From NCBI GenBank assembly GCA_016183945.1, contig JACPDP010000016.1:1-8640 (forward strand): a stretch of 8,640 nucleotides of DNA. Direction: 5' to 3'. A program made the position numbers and the translations under genes. The notes below the pieces were generated by a model, which saw only the letters and a list, made by a program, of their open reading frames with translations, was not told the origin of the DNA and searched no databases. This DNA is from Magnetospirillum sp. (GTDB taxonomy: Bacteria; Pseudomonadota; Alphaproteobacteria; Rhodospirillales; Magnetospirillaceae). Shown here piece after piece: positions 5,804-8,640 of this stretch (its first letter is position 1; each line of letters begins with the position of its first letter).

Positions 5804-6052
5804 ATGACTGAGAAGGCAAACTACTACCTTGACATCACCCCGGAGGTCTGCCCCTTGACCTTCGTCCGCACAAAGTTGCTTGTCGAGCGCATGGCGTCCG
5901 GAGAAGTTGCGGAAGTTCGGCTCAAGGGCGCCGAACCGCTGATTAACGTACCGAAATCATTGGCCGAATTGGGTCATCACATCGTTTCAATGACGGCCGA
6001 AGATGGCGAGGGACCAGAGGGCGTTCATCGCCTTGTGGTGCGCAAGAAGTAA
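5804..6052 (+). CDS. TusA-family sulfurtransferase-like protein
   Basis: The product is 82 residues, the normal TusA size. The beta strand YYLDITPEVCPLTFVRTKLLVERM contains the Cys-Pro motif (Cys16-Pro17) that carries persulfide sulfur in TusA, followed by the helix and a segment GAEPLINVPKSLAELGHHIV corresponding to the second half of the fold. TusA relays sulfur for tRNA 2-thiouridine synthesis, molybdenum cofactor and other sulfur paths. Many paralogues of this fold exist, so I give no symbol. It is alone on the plus strand between mucR and rimI, and no partner sulfur gene is visible. The ribosome site is weak (GAG at 5795-5797). Lower GC than the flanking genes hints at different constraints or a later arrival. 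Confidence 0.8.
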   Translation: MTEKANYYLDITPEVCPLTFVRTKLLVERMASGEVAEVRLKGAEPLINVPKSLAELGHHIVSMTAEDGEGPEGVHRLVVRKK

Positions 6053-6064
6053 TGACGGCAAACC

Positions 6065-6114
6065 TTTGCGTTGGCGGGTTCGCCGCAAGAATGCGGGCGT
6101 GGACGTGCCCGCAT
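6065..6114. terminator. Two hairpins between converging tusA-like and rimI genes
   Basis: ATGCGGGC (6091-6098) and GCCCGCAT (6107-6114) form a perfect 8-bp stem with an 8-base loop. Just before it, GGCG and CGCC with outer TTGC and GCAA (about 6066-6087) form a second hairpin with a small bulge. They fill most of the 87-base gap between two genes read toward each other. No T tract follows on either strand, so bidirectional termination or transcript-end protection is only likely, not proven. Confidence 0.4.
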
Positions 6115-6139
6115 GGGCGAGCGCAATAAAGCGATAGAG

Positions 6140-6625
6140 TCAGCGGCCCGCCGGGATCGGCGCCAGGTCGAGGCGCATGGTCAGGGCATCGACGCCGGAA
6201 TAATAGCCCCTGCGGAGGCCGACCTGGGTGAAGCCGGCGCGGCGATAGAGCGCCAGCGCCGCATCGTTGCCGTCGGCGACCTCCAGGAACATGGTCTGGG
6301 CGCCCTGACGCCCGGCATCGGCCACGGCGGCATCCAGCAGGCGCCGCCCCAGGCCGTGGCACCGCCACGGCGGCAGCACGGCGATGGTGAGGATTTCGGC
6401 CTCGCCGGCGGCGGTGCGCCACAGGACGAACCCGGCCGGACCGCTGTCGCCGAGGCTGGGCGTCAGCGAGTCGCCGGCCACCGCGATGGCGCCGGCGGAG
6501 CCGGGCATCGCCAGCGAGGCGGCCAGGGACGCGGCGCTCCACGGGGCGGCGAAGCAGATCCGGTGAATGGCCGCCAGCAGTTCGGCATGAACCAGGGCGA
6601 CGGGGACAAGGTCGAGGGCAGCCAT
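6140..6625 (-). CDS. rimI: RimI-type ribosomal protein S18-alanine N-acetyltransferase
   Basis: The product is 161 residues with the GNAT fold. The acetyl-CoA loop is RCHGLG (88-93) after the strand AEILTIAVLP (76-85), and the C-terminal motif LEVADGNDAALALYRRAGF (114-132) holds Glu115, Asn120 and Tyr127, positions expected of RimI catalysis. It ends with YYSGVDALTMRL, like the YY..EDALxM tail of the family. RimI acetylates the N-terminal alanine of ribosomal protein S18. It lies 11 bases after tsaB on the same strand with GAAGAG as ribosome site, and tsaB-rimI is a very common pair in bacteria. Compared with compact RimI proteins, residues 41-62 contain an extra Gly/Ser-rich loop. Confidence 0.87.
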   Translation of the reverse strand: MAALDLVPVALVHAELLAAIHRICFAAPWSAASLAASLAMPGSAGAIAVAGDSLTPSLGDSGPAGFVLWRTAAGEAEILTIAVLPPWRCHGLGRRLLDAAVADAGRQGAQTMFLEVADGNDAALALYRRAGFTQVGLRRGYYSGVDALTMRLDLAPIPAGR

Positions 6626-6636
6626 GGCGGTGCTCT

Positions 6637-7308
6637 TCACCCCGCTTGCGGGAGGCCGGGGGAGGGCGTGATGTCGGCCGGACGCAGGTAGAGCGGCTCG
6701 GGCGGCAGGGCGGTGCCCCGCCCCCAGCGCTCGGCCGCCAGTGCCGCCACCACCGCCGCATCGGGCCACCCCGGGGAGGTGGCGATCCTGGCATCGGGCC
6801 GCAGGGCCAGCACGCGGGCGGCGGCGTCGCCGGCCACCACCACCGGCCCCGGGATCAACGCCGCGGCCTGCTCCGGCAGCAGTGCCGCCACCGGCGACAG
6901 CGGTTCCAGGGTATCGCCGGCGAAGGCCTGCACCCAGACTTCGTCTCGCCTGGATTCGACGGCCACCAACAGGGTGCGCCCGTCGCGCTCGCTTCGCGGC
7001 ACCGCCGCCGCCACCGCCTCGGGCGTGGACACCCCCGCCAGCGGCAGCCCCGAGGCCAGGCTGAGCCCGCGCGCCGCGGCGAGGCCGATGCGCAGGCCGG
7101 TGAAGGCGCCCGGCCCCACCGTCACCGCCAGCAGCCCAAGGTCGCCCACCGTCGCCCCGGCCTCGGCCAGCACCGCCTGCACCATGGGCATCAGCGCCTC
7201 GGACTGGCCGCGGCCCATGGCCTCCAGGCGTCGCGCCAGCACGGTGCCGGCGCGCCACAGGGCGGCCGAGCAGGCGGAGGTCGAGGTGTCGAGGCCAAGC
7301 ACGATCAT
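6637..7308 (-). CDS. tsaB: tRNA threonylcarbamoyladenosine biosynthesis protein TsaB
   Basis: The product is 223 residues, the usual TsaB length. It begins MIVLGLDTSTSACSAAL, the ASKHA-type first strand, and carries the signature TVGPGAFTGLRIGLAAARGL (63-82), which mediates contact with TsaD. TsaB is the non-catalytic partner in the TsaB-TsaD-TsaE complex that makes t6A at position 37 of ANN-decoding tRNAs in the cytoplasm. It is the first gene of the tsaB-rimI pair. No clear Shine-Dalgarno sequence precedes the ATG; the bases before it read CCCCGCCG. Only 45 bases separate it from the divergent dipeptidase gene, so their promoters must share that space. Confidence 0.92.
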   Translation of the reverse strand: MIVLGLDTSTSACSAALWRAGTVLARRLEAMGRGQSEALMPMVQAVLAEAGATVGDLGLLAVTVGPGAFTGLRIGLAAARGLSLASGLPLAGVSTPEAVAAAVPRSERDGRTLLVAVESRRDEVWVQAFAGDTLEPLSPVAALLPEQAAALIPGPVVVAGDAAARVLALRPDARIATSPGWPDAAVVAALAAERWGRGTALPPEPLYLRPADITPSPGLPQAG

Positions 7309-7317
7309 CGGCGGGGT

Positions 7318-7347
7318 TTACCATTCCGCGGCGCCGCCGGCTATACT
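7318..7347 (+). promoter_or_regulatory. Promoter of the dipeptidase gene, giving a probable leaderless mRNA
   Basis: TTACCA (7318-7323, 4 of 6) and TATACT (7342-7347, 5 of 6) are separated by 18 bases. The -10 ends only 6 bases before the ATG at 7354, so transcription would start at or next to the A of the start codon. No Shine-Dalgarno sequence exists in this space, which agrees with leaderless translation. Confidence 0.5.
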
Positions 7348-7353
7348 GCAGCG

Positions 7354-7932
7354 ATGACCCATCCGCTGCTGCCCATCACCGAGGCCGGCTTCGGCCTCGA
7401 CATCGCCCTAGCCTACGCCACCGCCGACAACTTCACCGGCAGGCCGGTCTACCGCGCCGAGGCGGGCTGCTGGCTCAACGGTGAGGCGGCGGCATTGCTG
7501 CGGCGCACCGTAGCGCTGGCGGCGCCGCTCGGCCTGCGTCTCAAGGTGCTGGACGCCTTCCGTCCCGCCGAGGCGCAGTGGGTGTTGTGGCACCACACGC
7601 CCGACCCCGGCTTCCTCGCCGACCCGCGGCGCGGCTCGCCCCACTCCATGGGGGCGGCGGTGGACCTGACCTTGCTGAGTGCCGCTACCGGCCAAGCCCT
7701 GGACATGGGCACCGCCTTCGACGAGTTCTCGCCGCGCTCGCACCATGGCAATCAGGACATCCCCCCCGAGGCGCAGGCCAACCGCCATCTGCTGATGGGG
7801 CTGATGACCACCGCCGGCTGGGATTTTTACCGGAACGAGTGGTGGCACTATCAGTTGTTCAATGCCCGCGCCCGCCACCCGGTGCTGTCCGACAGCGTGC
7901 TGGGCACCGAGGGCATGATGCCCGCCAGGTGA
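7354..7932 (+). CDS. ddpX: D-alanyl-D-alanine dipeptidase (VanX/DdpX family, peptidase M15D)
   Basis: The product is 192 residues, close to VanX (202) and DdpX (193). The zinc site and catalytic residues are visible: SPHSMGAAVDLTL gives His97 and Asp104, and EWWHYQL gives the catalytic base Glu162 and zinc ligand His165. DAFRP (68-72) contains Arg70, equivalent to the transition-state arginine of VanX. The enzyme hydrolyses D-Ala-D-Ala. With no vanH/vanA ligase genes nearby, a vancomycin-resistance role is unlikely; recycling of murein-derived dipeptide, as proposed for E. coli DdpX, fits better. No signal peptide is seen, so it acts in the cytoplasm. The ATG at 7354 follows a promoter-like -10 with no ribosome site. 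An orphan copy without the ddp transporter genes. Confidence 0.88.
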   Translation: MTHPLLPITEAGFGLDIALAYATADNFTGRPVYRAEAGCWLNGEAAALLRRTVALAAPLGLRLKVLDAFRPAEAQWVLWHHTPDPGFLADPRRGSPHSMGAAVDLTLLSAATGQALDMGTAFDEFSPRSHHGNQDIPPEAQANRHLLMGLMTTAGWDFYRNEWWHYQLFNARARHPVLSDSVLGTEGMMPAR

Positions 7933-8018
7933 CGGAGGCCTTGGCGAGCTTCATCACTGATGAACTCTACGCGACGATCATTGCCCCCATCGATTGATTT
8001 TACGTGATTTTTCGAGAT

Positions 8019-8092
8019 TGGCTGGGGGACAGGGACTCGAACCCCGATAAGCAGATTCAGAGTCTGCTGTCCTACCATTAGACGATCCCCCA
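8019..8092 (-). tRNA. tRNA-Gln (anticodon CUG)
   Basis: Read on the minus strand from 8092, the acceptor 5' arm TGGGGGA pairs with TCCCCCA near the 3' end, followed by discriminator G (8022) and an encoded CCA (8021-8019). The anticodon stem GCAGA/TCTGC closes the loop CTCTGAA, giving anticodon CUG, which reads CAG glutamine. The T arm contains GGTTCGAGTCC and the D arm AATGGTAGG. Total 74 bases with CCA. No structural defect is visible, so it should be functional. Confidence 0.96.
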
Positions 8093-8100
8093 GCAGGGGA

Positions 8101-8148
8101 GGACCCATCGGGGTCCGTCCACGGGGTGGGACCCCGTGGGAGGCGGAC
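8101..8148. other. GC-rich stem-loops between tRNA-Gln and the phosphatase gene
   Basis: GGACCC (8101-8106) pairs with GGGTCC (8111-8116). CCACGGGG (8119-8126) pairs perfectly with CCCCGTGG (8132-8139) around a 5-base loop, and GTCCG (8113-8117) can pair with CGGAC (8144-8148) outside it. On the minus strand this would be the leader of the tRNA precursor, since the nearest promoter-like sequence (TTGCGA and a poor -10) lies beyond it near 8150-8180. It could be a processing structure or a terminator for transcription entering from upstream; there is no T tract. Confidence 0.45.
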
Positions 8149-8208
8149 CTTCTATCACAGGACTTTGTCGTTTCGCAATCCCCATTTGGCCTCGCGGAGC
8201 GTTCTCGC

Positions 8209-8640
8209 ATGGCGCCTCCGATAGGGTCGGAAAATCGCGCTTGGGACCAGGGGGGTGTTCCCCTTAACATCAGCCCGCCCCGAATCAGCCCCCGGTCCCG
8301 TCCTTTGAGTTTCCTTCCGCTGTCCCCCTCTGCCGATCCCATCTATGCGGCTCTCGACCTCGGCACCAACAATTGCCGCATGCTGGTGGCGCGCCCGGCG
8401 CCGCGTGGGTTCCGGGTGGTGGACGCCTTTTCGCGCGTGACCCGACTGGGCGAGGGATTGGCGGTCTCGGGCCATTTGTCCGAAATCGCCATGGAGCGTA
8501 CCGTCGCCGCCCTCAGGGCCTGCGTCGACAAGATGGCGCGCAACCGCGTCACCCATGCCCGTCTCGTGGCCACCGAAGCCTGCCGTCAGGCCGCCAACTG
8601 CGAGTCGTTCGGCCGACGGGTGCTGGACGAGACCGGCCTC
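8209..8640 (+). CDS. Ppx/GppA phosphatase family protein, N-terminal part (runs off the window)
   Basis: The frame is open to the window end and gives 144 residues. From residue 44 it reads PIYAALDLGTNNCRMLVARP, the first phosphate-binding motif of the Ppx/GppA family (ASKHA fold), then FSRVTRLGEGLAVSGHLSE, with VATEACRQAAN near residue 122 matching the family's conserved RxAxN-type segment. These enzymes hydrolyse polyphosphate or pppGpp; which one cannot be told here. The ATG at 8209 is chosen because CGGAG stands 9-10 bases before it. It adds a 43-residue Pro/Ser/Arg-rich tail before the conserved core. The only other in-frame start before the core is TTG at 8305. I recall such N-terminal tails in related alphaproteobacterial proteins. 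Confidence 0.85.
   Translation, partial: MAPPIGSENRAWDQGGVPLNISPPRISPRSRPLSFLPLSPSADPIYAALDLGTNNCRMLVARPAPRGFRVVDAFSRVTRLGEGLAVSGHLSEIAMERTVAALRACVDKMARNRVTHARLVATEACRQAANCESFGRRVLDETGL

Noticed and set aside
6646..7353. A plus-strand extension of the dipeptidase frame upstream to 6646.
   Set aside because: The upstream part lies antisense to tsaB and has no relation to the M15 family; the natural N-terminus is at 7354.
7354..7932. A vancomycin-resistance (vanX) interpretation of the dipeptidase.
   Set aside because: No vanH, vanA-type ligase or VanRS regulator is nearby and the organism is Gram-negative; a dipeptide-recycling role is simpler.
8019..8092. tRNA-Gln as attachment site of an integrative element.
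   Set aside because: No integrase and no repeat of the tRNA 3' end is visible in the window.
1..8640. CRISPR arrays or other regularly spaced repeats.
   Set aside because: No repeated units with regular spacing were found; the repeats seen are single palindromes or IS ends.

Overview
The window is GC-rich chromosomal DNA from an alphaproteobacterium, most likely of the Rhodospirillales and probably Magnetospirillum or a close relative. This rests on codon use, on a CxxC-less Fur whose metal-ligand positions match those I recall for the Magnetospirillum gryphiswaldense protein, on a MucR/Ros regulator, and on ornithine-lipid genes. No species can be proven from the sequence alone.

Layout. 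1-520: remains of two ISAs1-family insertion sequences in the same orientation. The first is the last 39 codons of a transposase plus its right terminal repeat. The second has an intact left end but carries a 7-bp frameshifting duplication and a large internal deletion. 521-622: a palindromic element with perfect 21-bp arms. 736-3071 (+): a secreted trypsin-like serine protease translationally coupled to a TraT-family lipoprotein, closed by a probable terminator. 3151-5189 (-): fur-olsB-olsA, an iron regulator followed by the two acyltransferases of ornithine-lipid synthesis; the last codons of fur lie in a perfect palindrome. 5286-5705 (-): a MucR/Ros regulator lacking two of the usual four zinc ligands. 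5804-6052 (+): a small TusA-family protein divergent from it. 6140-7308 (-): tsaB-rimI. 7354-7932 (+): a VanX/DdpX-type D-Ala-D-Ala dipeptidase with a promoter placed so that the mRNA would be leaderless. 8019-8092 (-): tRNA-Gln(CUG). 8209-8640 (+): the start of a Ppx/GppA phosphatase that runs off the window.

How it fits together. The minus-strand genes tsaB, rimI, mucR, fur and an acyltransferase form a housekeeping/regulatory neighbourhood that I recall in similar order from other alphaproteobacteria. Here it is interrupted by the plus-strand tusA-like gene. The protease, TraT-like lipoprotein, ornithine-lipid enzymes and dipeptidase all act on the cell envelope. I see no clear undescribed multi-gene system. 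The most useful unusual points are the zinc-ligand-poor MucR, the palindrome inside fur, the leaderless dipeptidase promoter, the palindromic element at 521-622 and the decayed ISAs1 pair.
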